A DNA stretch of 64,000 bases from an uncultured bacterium (lineage in GTDB: Bacteria > Pseudomonadota > Alphaproteobacteria > Rhodospirillales > Rhodospirillaceae). Numbering within the stretch: position 1 is the first letter of the stretch; the number at the start of each line of letters is the position of its first letter. This document shows positions 56,176-62,425 of this stretch, one piece after another. The position numbers were made by a program, and so were the translations under genes. The DNA lies in contig CAISTS010000042.1 in the NCBI GenBank assembly GCA_903888485.1, positions 39,113 through 103,112 of the forward strand, in the 5' to 3' direction. The notes below the pieces were generated by a model, which worked only from the letters and a program-made list of their open reading frames with translations, ran no database searches and was not told where the DNA came from.

Positions 56176-57384
56176 ATGGCCGCGCCGTTCCTCCCCGTCG
56201 CCGCGGCGCGCAAACTGATCATCGATGACTTGTCGCCGCTCCCTGCGGAAACGGTGAAACTGTCCGAAGCGCTGGGTCGCACGCTGCGCGCCGATGCGGT
56301 CGCCGGCGTCTCGCATCCGCCCGCCGATGTTTCGGCCATGGATGGCTTCGCGGTGCGCGTCGCCGACGTTTCCAGCGCGCCACAGGTGCTGCGCGTCGTT
56401 GGTGAATCCGCCGCCGGACATCCCTACAAAGGAAACATCGGCGCGGGCGAAGCGGTGCGCATTTTCACGGGCGCCTACGTTCCGGCGGGCGCAGATGCCA
56501 TCGTACTGCAAGAAGACATCGACGGCGGCGGCTCGCACGTGATGGTGAAGGAAGCGCCGACGCTGGGACGGCACATCCGCCGCGCCGGACAAGATTTTCG
56601 CACCGGCGAAACAGTTCTCACCGCGCCGCGCGTGCTGACGGCGCGCGATATCGGCCTGCTCGCAGCGATGAACCTGCCGCGCCTCAGTGTCGGACGCCGT
56701 CCCGTGGTCGGCGTGCTCTCGACAGGTGACGAAGTCGTCCTACCTGGCGATTCCGTCGCCGAAGGTCAGATCGTCTCGGCCAATGGCCCCGGCATCTCGG
56801 CTTTCATTGCCGCGCACGGCGGCGAGCCCTTCGACCTCGGCGTCGTCAAAGACGATCCCAAAGCGCTGTTGCGCGTGGCCGAAAGCGCCCGCCATCTCGA
56901 TATGCTGGTAACCAGCGGCGGTGTTTCCGTCGGCGACTACGACGTCGTCAAAGGCGCGCTCAGCGAGGCTGGCTTCAAAGTCGGCTTTCACAAAATCGCC
57001 ATGCGCCCCGGCAAGCCGCTGCTCTATGGACGCTTGCACGCGCTTCCGGTGCTGGGACTTCCCGGTAATCCCGTCTCGGCGATGGTATGCGCGGTGTTGT
57101 TCCTCGGTCCTGCGCTCGCGCGTCTGCAAGGCCGCGCCGGCGATGCGCCTGAACAGAGCGCCGCGCGTCTTTCCATCGATCTGAAAGCCAACGACAGCCG
57201 CACCGACCACATTCGCGCAAAGCTCACACATCAGCCGGGCGATCTGCCGATCGTGAAACCTTTCGGCACGCAGGACAGCGCCCAGCTCGCCACCCTCGCC
57301 CGCGCCGACGCCCTGATCGTGCGCGAGCCCGGTGCCCCGACCGCCAAAGGCGGCGATGTCGTCTCCGTTATCTCGCTGAATTAA
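56176..57384 (+). CDS. moeA: Molybdopterin molybdenumtransferase
   Basis: Inserts molybdate into adenylylated molybdopterin. The 402-residue protein has SHPPADVSAMDGFAVR, GEAVRIFTGAYVPAGADAIV, VGVLSTGDEVVLPGD, ANGPGISAFIAAHGGEPFDL, TSGGVSVGDYDVVKGAL and LPGLPGNPVSAM-like (LGLPGNPVSAMVCAVLFL). It is the last gene of the trpGDC-moaC-moeA operon. In related genomes lexA usually follows directly; here five other genes intervene. Confidence 0.96.
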   Translation: MAAPFLPVAAARKLIIDDLSPLPAETVKLSEALGRTLRADAVAGVSHPPADVSAMDGFAVRVADVSSAPQVLRVVGESAAGHPYKGNIGAGEAVRIFTGAYVPAGADAIVLQEDIDGGGSHVMVKEAPTLGRHIRRAGQDFRTGETVLTAPRVLTARDIGLLAAMNLPRLSVGRRPVVGVLSTGDEVVLPGDSVAEGQIVSANGPGISAFIAAHGGEPFDLGVVKDDPKALLRVAESARHLDMLVTSGGVSVGDYDVVKGALSEAGFKVGFHKIAMRPGKPLLYGRLHALPVLGLPGNPVSAMVCAVLFLGPALARLQGRAGDAPEQSAARLSIDLKANDSRTDHIRAKLTHQPGDLPIVKPFGTQDSAQLATLARADALIVREPGAPTAKGGDVVSVISLN

Positions 57385-57432
57385 CTCACAAATTAAACGG
57401 CGCGAATTCCTTGCAGAACCGGGCCTCGAATG

Positions 57433-57454
57433 ATACTTAAGTATGTTCTTAAGT
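57433..57454. promoter_or_regulatory. Candidate operator for the ArsR-family regulator
   Basis: ACTTAAG, six bases, CTTAAGT (57435-57454) forms a 7-7 dyad, overlapped by the palindrome ATACTTAAGTAT at 57433-57444. It sits 19 nt before the GTG of the GST gene, at the head of the operon encoding an ArsR-type repressor. ArsR proteins bind such AT-rich dyads near their own promoters; binding by this regulator is inferred from position. Confidence 0.55.
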
Positions 57455-57472
57455 GTTGAGTAGGAGCTGCCC

Positions 57473-58123
57473 GTGAGCCTCACGCTTTATTATCATCCGC
57501 TGTCGTCCTACTGCTGGAAGGCGCTCATCGCGCTCTATGAACACGGCGCCGCTTTCACGCCGCAGCTCGTCAATCTGGGCGATCCTGATTCGCGTGGGTC
57601 GTTCCTCAAGGTCTGGCCCATTGGCAAGTTCCCGGTCATCCGCGACGACGCACGCGGAGAAACCGTGCCGGAATCCAGCATCATCATCGAATATCTGGAT
57701 CGGCACTATGCCGGCGCACGCAAACAGATTCCGGGCGATGCGGATGGCGCGCGTCAATGCCGCATGCTGGACCGCTATTTCGATCTGCACGTCCATACGC
57801 ATATGCAACGTATCATCGGCGAGCGATTGCGGCCGGCCGAGAAAAAAGATCCGCTCGGCCTTGAACAGGCGCAAGCCGCCATGGCCACAGGGCTGGCTCA
57901 TGCCGAGAAAGAGATGGCCGGCAAGACATGGGCCATGGGCGGCGACTTCACCATGGCTGACATCGCCGCTGCACCGGCTCTGTTCTATGCGGACAAGATC
58001 ACGCCCCTCGCCAGCACCTACAGCACGCTAACAGCTTATCTCGCGCGCCTTATGGAGCGGCCGTCCTTCGCCCGCACGCTCAAGGAGGCCGAGCCCTTCT
58101 TCCAGTACTTCCCGAAAGAATAA
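57473..58123 (+). CDS. Glutathione S-transferase family protein
   Basis: A 216-residue GST. The N-terminal thioredoxin-like domain is LTLYYHPLSSYCWKALIALY with the Ser/Cys active-site region, then GKFPVIRDD and ESSIIIEYLD for glutathione gamma-Glu binding. The C-terminal helical domain carries GGDFTMADIAAAPALFY. The start is GTG at 57473, with TAGGAG upstream. It leads an operon with an ArsR regulator, two SRPBCC proteins and a DUF1428 protein, suggesting response to an electrophilic or hydrophobic compound; the substrate is unknown. Confidence 0.9.
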   Translation: MSLTLYYHPLSSYCWKALIALYEHGAAFTPQLVNLGDPDSRGSFLKVWPIGKFPVIRDDARGETVPESSIIIEYLDRHYAGARKQIPGDADGARQCRMLDRYFDLHVHTHMQRIIGERLRPAEKKDPLGLEQAQAAMATGLAHAEKEMAGKTWAMGGDFTMADIAAAPALFYADKITPLASTYSTLTAYLARLMERPSFARTLKEAEPFFQYFPKE

Positions 58124-58132
58124 GACCGCGCC

Positions 58133-58492
58133 ATGCACATCAAGGCCGTCACGCTCGACCGCATGTTCCACGCGCTCGCCGACCCCGCGCGGCGCTCGAT
58201 GGTCGATCGCCTGATCAACGGGCCGGCGACGGTGAGCGATCTTGCAAAACCCTTAGCGATGTCGCTGCCCGCGGTGGTGCAGCATCTCGCGGTGCTCGAG
58301 AACAGCGGCCTGGTGAAGTCCGAAAAGACCGGCCGGGTGCGCACCTGCCGCATCGAACCCAAGGCCCTGCGCACGGCCGAAGACTGGATCAACGAGCGGC
58401 GCACGCTGTGGGAGCGCCGCTTGGATCGTCTCGGCGAATTCCTCGCCGAAATGGGCGACAGCGATAAGAAACTCGAGGAGAAAAAACCATGA
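58133..58492 (+). CDS. ArsR-family winged-helix transcriptional regulator
   Basis: A 119-residue repressor-type protein: MFHALADPARRSMVDRLI, ATVSDLAKPLAMSLPAVVQH as the recognition helix region, and LAVLENSGLVKSEKTGRVRT as the wing. It has no cysteines, so the ELCVC metal-sensing motif is absent and it is not a metal sensor of that class. ArsR genes next to SRPBCC/AHSA1 genes are a common pair of unknown ligand. It overlaps the SRPBCC gene by ATGA. Confidence 0.92.
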   Translation: MHIKAVTLDRMFHALADPARRSMVDRLINGPATVSDLAKPLAMSLPAVVQHLAVLENSGLVKSEKTGRVRTCRIEPKALRTAEDWINERRTLWERRLDRLGEFLAEMGDSDKKLEEKKP

Positions 58493-58974
58493 CGGCGCCT
58501 GTGAAACACGCGACCTTCGCCATCGAACGCAGCTACCCGGTGCCACCGGAAAAAGTCTTCGCAGCGTTTTCCGATCCCAAGATCAAGCAACGCTGGTTCG
58601 CCGATAATCCGGGCTGGACCACAAGCGCCTATTCCCTCGATTTTCGCGCCGGCGGGCGCGAGCACTCCAGCCGCACGGCGCCAGACGGCAAGAACACCTA
58701 TGCCAACGACACGCTGTATCAGGACATCGTACCCAACCAGCGCATCATCTTTGCCTACACCATGGAGGCCAACGGCAAGCGCATCTCCGCCTCGCTCGGC
58801 ACGGTGGAGCTGGAAGCCGCAGGCAAAGGCACCAAGTTCATCTTCACCGAACAGGCGGCGTTCTTTGAAGGCGGCGACGGCCCCGTGATGCGCAAGACCG
58901 GATGGACGTGGTTGTTCGAACGCCTGAACAGCGAACTCACCGGCGCGCCCGTGCCAAAACCTATCGCCCATTGA
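58489..58974 (+). CDS. SRPBCC (AHSA1-like) domain protein, first of a tandem pair
   Basis: A 161-residue START/Bet v1-like protein with the AHSA1 pattern: TFAIERSYPVPPEKVFAAFS, KQRWFADNPGW, YSLDFRAGGRE, IVPNQRIIFAYTMEANGKRI, and TWLFERLNSEL near the end. These proteins form a hydrophobic pocket; the ligand is unknown. It is coupled to the ArsR gene by a four-base overlap and is paralogous to the next gene, which lies in the same frame nine bases beyond this TGA stop. Confidence 0.88.
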   Translation: MTAPVKHATFAIERSYPVPPEKVFAAFSDPKIKQRWFADNPGWTTSAYSLDFRAGGREHSSRTAPDGKNTYANDTLYQDIVPNQRIIFAYTMEANGKRISASLGTVELEAAGKGTKFIFTEQAAFFEGGDGPVMRKTGWTWLFERLNSELTGAPVPKPIAH

Positions 58975-58983
58975 AGGTGCGCC

Positions 58984-59439
58984 ATAACCGTCGCACACGC
59001 GAGCTTCACCATCACCCGCGAATATCCGGTGCCGCCGGCAAAAGCTTTCGCCGCGTGGTCCAACGTCGAGATCAAACGGCGATGGTTCACTCAGCCCGAA
59101 GGTTGGGACCGCCGCGATCCCCTCACCCTCGATTTTCGCGTCGGTGGACTCGAAACCACCGCGGGCGGGCCACCGGGAGGTTTCCGCTCCCGCTACAAAG
59201 CCTGTTACATGGAGATCCAGCCTAACGCGCGCATTGTCTACACCTACGAGATGCACCTCGATGACCGAAAGATTTCCGTCTCGCTCGCGACCGTTGAATT
59301 CGCCGCTTCCAAGACCGGCACGACGCTGACGGTCACCGAGCACGGCGCCTTCCTCGATGGTTACGATGACAATGGATCGCGCGAGGAAGGCACCAATTTC
59401 CTGCTCGACGCGTTCGGAAAGGTTCTCACTGCCGCTTAG
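58984..59439 (+). CDS. SRPBCC (AHSA1-like) protein, second of the pair, with ATA in place of a start codon
   Basis: Homology to the preceding paralogue starts at TVAHASFTITREYPVPPAKA, aligning with PVKHATFAIERSYPVPPEKV, and continues through EIKRRWFTQPEGW, LTLDFRVGG and IVYTYEMHLDDRKI. The codon matching the paralogue's ATG is ATA at 58984, with AAGG six bases before it. No ATG, GTG or TTG lies between the preceding TGA (58972) and the GTG at 59029, which would delete the first beta-strand. Options: a rare ATA start, readthrough of TGA since both genes share one frame, or a lost start. 151 residues from 58984. Confidence 0.7.
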   Translation: MTVAHASFTITREYPVPPAKAFAAWSNVEIKRRWFTQPEGWDRRDPLTLDFRVGGLETTAGGPPGGFRSRYKACYMEIQPNARIVYTYEMHLDDRKISVSLATVEFAASKTGTTLTVTEHGAFLDGYDDNGSREEGTNFLLDAFGKVLTAA

Positions 59440-59477
59440 CGCGTTATACTCGCGCGTCACCTATGGAGGAGGACCCA

Positions 59478-59831
59478 ATGGCTTACGTTGATGGATTTAT
59501 CCTACCGGTACCCAAGAAGAACCTCGCGGCCTACAAGAAGATGGCGAAGCTGGGCCGCAAGGTTTGGCGCGAGCACGGCGCGATTGACTACAAGGAGTGC
59601 GTCGCGGACGACGTTTCGGTCGGCAAATGGACCTCCTTCCCGCGCAGCGTCAAGCTGAAGAAAACCGAGACCGTTATCTTCGCCTATATCGTCTACAAAT
59701 CGCGCAAACATCGCGACGCGGTGAATAAGAAGGTCATGGCCGACAAGCGCCTGGCCAGCATGGGCACAATGAAGATGCCCTTCGACGCCAAGCGCATGAT
59801 CTTCGGCGGCTTCAAGGTGATCGTGACTTAA
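59478..59831 (+). CDS. DUF1428 domain-containing protein (YbaA-like)
   Basis: A 117-residue protein matching DUF1428 throughout: MAYVDGFILPVPKKNLAAYK, GRKVWREHGAIDYKECVADD, VIFAYIVYKSRKHRDAVNKK and MPFDAKRMIFGGFKVIV. The fold is a dimeric alpha/beta barrel; no function is established. The ATG at 59478 has GGAGGAGG upstream, the best ribosome-binding site in the operon. It is frequently found near SRPBCC/ArsR genes, as here. Followed by a terminator. Confidence 0.92.
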   Translation: MAYVDGFILPVPKKNLAAYKKMAKLGRKVWREHGAIDYKECVADDVSVGKWTSFPRSVKLKKTETVIFAYIVYKSRKHRDAVNKKVMADKRLASMGTMKMPFDAKRMIFGGFKVIVT

Positions 59832-59854
59832 GTCGCGCCCATACGCCCAGATAT

Positions 59855-59888
59855 GGGGCATCGCTCATAAAGAGCGGTGCCCCTTTAA
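59855..59888 (+). terminator. Intrinsic terminator after the DUF1428 gene
   Basis: GGGGCA (59855-59860) pairs with TGCCCC (59878-59883), and CGCTC (59862-59866) with GAGCG (59872-59876), around ATAAA. TTTAATTT follows. It closes the GST-ArsR-SRPBCC-DUF1428 operon before the lexA promoter. Confidence 0.85.
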
Positions 59889-59957
59889 TTTGAGCCTTCG
59901 CCCTTCAAAATCCTTACCGCCCCCTGCCAGCGACCGCGACGGCTTGACGAACCAGAA

Positions 59958-59972
59958 GAACCAAAGTAGAAC
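59958..59972. promoter_or_regulatory. LexA (SOS) box upstream of lexA
   Basis: GAAC-N7-GAAC, the direct-repeat SOS box of alphaproteobacteria, with GAAC at 59958-59961 and 59969-59972. It lies 53 nt before the lexA ATG, as expected for autoregulation. A further GAAC at 59949 and two GTTC elements at 59991 and 59997 lie nearby but not with N7 spacing. Confidence 0.85.
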
Positions 59973-60025
59973 ATTAAAGGTTTCCTGTTTGTTCTGGTTC
60001 AAAATTTAGCTGGTAGGGGCCACGT

Positions 60026-60739
60026 ATGCTCACCAAAAAACAGCACCAACTCCTTCTGTTTATTCGCGATCGCGTGGCGCGCGACGGTGTTGCGCCTTCG
60101 TTCGACGAGATGAAGGAAGCGCTGGAGCTGCAGTCCAAGTCGGGCATCCACCGCCTCATCATGGCCTTGGAGGAGCGCGGTTTTCTGCGCCGCCTGCCGC
60201 ACCGGGCCCGCGCCCTCGAAGTGATCAAAGTTCCCGATAGCATGGCCGAGCGCCCCCACGAGCGTGGGCCTGAGCGCGGCTTTACCCCGAATGTCATCAC
60301 CGGCAATTTCTCGGGCGCCATGCCGGGCGCCTCGGTCAAGGCGTCCGCACCGCAGGAGAGCATCGATCTGCCGCTTTACGGCAAAATCGCCGCCGGCACG
60401 CCCATCGAAGCGCTGCGCAACCCCACCGAGCATATTGGCGTGCCCGGCGCCCTGCTGGGCACCGGCGAGCACTATGCCCTCACCATCGACGGCGATTCGA
60501 TGGTCGACGCCGGCATCATGGACGGCGACACCGTCATCATCAAACGCTGCGACGTGGCCGAGAACGGCGCCATCGTCGTCGCCCTGGTCGATAATGAGGA
60601 AGCCACGTTGAAGCGGCTGCGCCGCAAGGGCGACACCGTCGCCCTCGAGCCCGCCAACAAAAGCTACGAGACCCGCATCTTCGGCCCGGATCGTGTCAGG
60701 GTTCAGGGCCGCCTGGTGGGATTGCTGCGCCGCTATTAG
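60026..60739 (+). CDS. lexA: LexA repressor
   Basis: SOS master repressor, 237 residues. The N-terminal winged helix has [28 protein letters not shown] and [18 protein letters not shown], whose GIHRLI variant suits GAAC-N7-GAAC recognition. The peptidase domain has the self-cleavage bond Ala123-Gly124 ([10 protein letters not shown]), the nucleophile Ser158 in GDSMVDAGI, and Lys196 in EEATLKRL. Length fits alphaproteobacterial LexA. A LexA box precedes it. Confidence 0.96.
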   Translation: MLTKKQHQLLLFIRDRVARDGVAPSFDEMKEALELQSKSGIHRLIMALEERGFLRRLPHRARALEVIKVPDSMAERPHERGPERGFTPNVITGNFSGAMPGASVKASAPQESIDLPLYGKIAAGTPIEALRNPTEHIGVPGALLGTGEHYALTIDGDSMVDAGIMDGDTVIIKRCDVAENGAIVVALVDNEEATLKRLRRKGDTVALEPANKSYETRIFGPDRVRVQGRLVGLLRRY

Positions 60740-60759
60740 TGACACCGCATGGAGGGATC

Positions 60760-61095
60760 ATGCGCACGTTCATGCTTGTCGTCGCCCTTTTGCTGCCAAG
60801 CTTCGCCTGGGCGCTGTGCCCGCCAGGCCAATACGAAGCGTTCGACACCTTCGGCAATAAGATCTGCAAGAGCTTCGATAACGGCGCGACGACGTCGATT
60901 CAGCGCCCGGGACGCGGACAACCCGACAGCGCCGGTGGATGTCCGGCCGGGACCCAGCCCTGGGTGGACGAATTCGGCAACAAGACGTGCCGCAGCATCG
61001 AAAGTGGTCAGCAGTTCTACGACACATCGAAGGGTTGCCCCATCGGCATGCTGCCCGGATTCGATATTTACGGCAAACCGGTCTGCAAGCGCTGA
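60760..61095 (+). CDS. Secreted protein with three Cys-bracketed 17-residue repeats
   Basis: A 111-residue protein with a signal peptide (RTFMLVVALLLPSFAWA, cleavage before Leu19). The mature part holds three units of identical length: CPPGQYEAFDTFGNKIC (20-36), CPAGTQPWVDEFGNKTC (61-77) and CPIGMLPGFDIYGKPVC (93-109). The consensus is CPxG-x5-D-x-[FY]-G-x3-C with cysteines exactly 16 apart, probably one disulfide per unit. No family name known to me. GGAGGG precedes the ATG at 60760, 20 nt after the lexA stop, so it is likely co-transcribed with lexA. Confidence 0.75.
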   Translation: MRTFMLVVALLLPSFAWALCPPGQYEAFDTFGNKICKSFDNGATTSIQRPGRGQPDSAGGCPAGTQPWVDEFGNKTCRSIESGQQFYDTSKGCPIGMLPGFDIYGKPVCKR

Positions 61096-61121
61096 GCACC
61101 CGCAGACCGTGCCTGACTTCC

Positions 61122-61793
61122 TTAGAACCGGTACTTCGCCGTCAGCATCCAGCTGAGCGGCTCGGCCGGCGCTTCCGATCCGATACCGAAGGACATGTAG
61201 AGGCCGACCATGGCGCCCAGACTCTTGTTGCGGTTGACGTTGTAAACCGCCAGCGTCAGGTCCACCGGGTCGTAGCCCATGAAGCGCGACCCGTTCAGGG
61301 TCGTATCGATCTGGTTCCAGAACGGGCTGCCGTCGCGCACGTCGGCCGGGCGGGTCGAGAAGTTGTAAAGGTTGCCCGAGTAGCGGTAGGTGACGCCCCA
61401 GGTCAGCGTGCCGTTCTCCTCCGCCACGAAGGGCAAACGGTAATCGATCGATGCCGAGTACATGGTGCGCGGCGTCAGCGGCAGCGTCTCGTAGACCTTG
61501 GTCAAGTCCGCGCCGTTCGGATCCAGGAAGACGAGGAACTTGTAGCGCTGCAGGGCCCCGTTAAACGAAATCGTTAAATCCTCGGTCGGGCGGAGCATCG
61601 GTTCGCCTTCCCAACCATACAGCCTGATCTTGTCGGCGTTGGTGGTGAAGCCGAACACCTGCGGCAAGTTGATGACGGTGCTGGTGAGCGTGGTGGTGAT
61701 CAGCTGCTGGGCGTTCTTATGGGTGCCCCAGTAGCCGGTGACATTCAGCCGGATCGGAATGCCGACATCGAACTGAGATTTGAAACCGTCGCG
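61122..61793 (-). pseudogene. TonB-dependent receptor, C-terminal remnant
   Basis: About 224 codons of an outer-membrane beta-barrel, without plug domain or start. On the minus strand an in-frame TAG at 61794-61796 precedes DGFKSQFDVGIPIRLNVTGY. The frame then runs through LTKVYETLPLTPRTMYSASI, GTLTWGVTYRYSG and DPVDLTLAVYNVNRNKSLG, and ends WMLTAKYRF, a terminal aromatic as in barrel proteins. This is the last third of a receptor whose 5' part is gone. It is a degraded gene, and the adjacent accessory genes suggest a rearranged locus. Confidence 0.8.
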
Positions 61794-61821
61794 CTAACGC
61801 GCGAGCGCTATCCGAGCATGC

Positions 61822-62166
61822 TTATTGCCGCGCCGGGCAAGGAAAGGCGCTTTGGAGCACGGCGCTGATAAGACTGACCGCCGTAAAGTCGCGCTTGTCG
61901 GGATTTTCGGTGAGCCACTTCATGACCAGGTCGGCGAGTTGAACCCCTTGCACACCTTCGGCAACACACACCAACGGTACATCGCCTCGCGCAAGTGAGT
62001 CCGCGACCCCCATCACGTAACCCACGCACACGCCCTTATCAGTGGCAGACGACGTGGGTAAGCAATCGGCGTAGAGCTGACGGCCGGTTTTGAATGAGCC
62101 GTCCGCGCTTGCCGGAGACGCGGCGACGCAGAGAACGCCCGCTAAAACAGCCCACGTCTTCATCAT
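61822..62166 (-). CDS. Rap1a/Tai-family protein, exported
   Basis: A 114-residue protein with a signal peptide (KTWAVLAGVLCVAASPASA, cleavage near residue 21). The mature part matches Rap1a/Tai immunity-like proteins: GRQLYADCLPTS, KGVCVGYVMGVADSL, VCVAEGVQGVQLADLVMKWL and a terminal AFPCP. Four cysteines are placed for two disulfides. Founders of the family neutralise type VI amidase effectors, but most stand-alone members, like this one, have no effector beside them and unknown roles. Confidence 0.78.
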   Translation of the reverse strand: MMKTWAVLAGVLCVAASPASADGSFKTGRQLYADCLPTSSATDKGVCVGYVMGVADSLARGDVPLVCVAEGVQGVQLADLVMKWLTENPDKRDFTAVSLISAVLQSAFPCPARQ

Positions 62167-62237
62167 TCTTCCGGTCCGGCGCCATCATCAGGCGGAGCCT
62201 CGCGCCCCGCCTGATGAGTCGACAGTTATTTCTTCGC

Positions 62238-62339
62238 CTACTTCTTCGCCATGCTCTGGGCGTAAGCGGATTTCGGAGCGCCCGACTTCTCCTGTTTCGG
62301 CTTCTTCTTGTCTTTGGGCTTTTCCTGTCCCTTGGCCAT
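62238..62339 (-). CDS. Very small lysine-rich basic protein, 33 residues
   Basis: ATG at 62339 with AGGAG six bases upstream, an excellent ribosome-binding site. The product MAKGQEKPKDKKKPKQEKSG... ends AQSMAKK and contains twelve lysines with no hydrophobic core, so it is probably disordered and nucleic-acid-binding. Similar tiny Lys/Pro/Ala-rich proteins are common in proteobacteria but mostly uncharacterised. It lies between comEC and the Rap1a gene on the same strand. Confidence 0.6.
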   Translation of the reverse strand: MAKGQEKPKDKKKPKQEKSGAPKSAYAQSMAKK

Positions 62340-62425
62340 ACGCTGCTCCTATGGATGTGTGTTTCAACGGCCTCGTTTGGCCGCGCCCCATTCTGCCAAT
62401 CTTGGGGCTCAATTGGTAGGGCGCT

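Noticed and set aside
57435..57454. CtrA box at the GST promoter (TTAA...TTAA)
   Set aside because: Spacing between the TTAA elements is eight, not seven, and the surrounding 7-7 dyad fits an ArsR operator better.
61822..62166. Type VI effector-immunity pair based on the Rap1a-like protein
   Set aside because: No amidase effector or type VI component is adjacent; stand-alone Rap1a-like proteins are common and cannot be called immunity genes from sequence alone.
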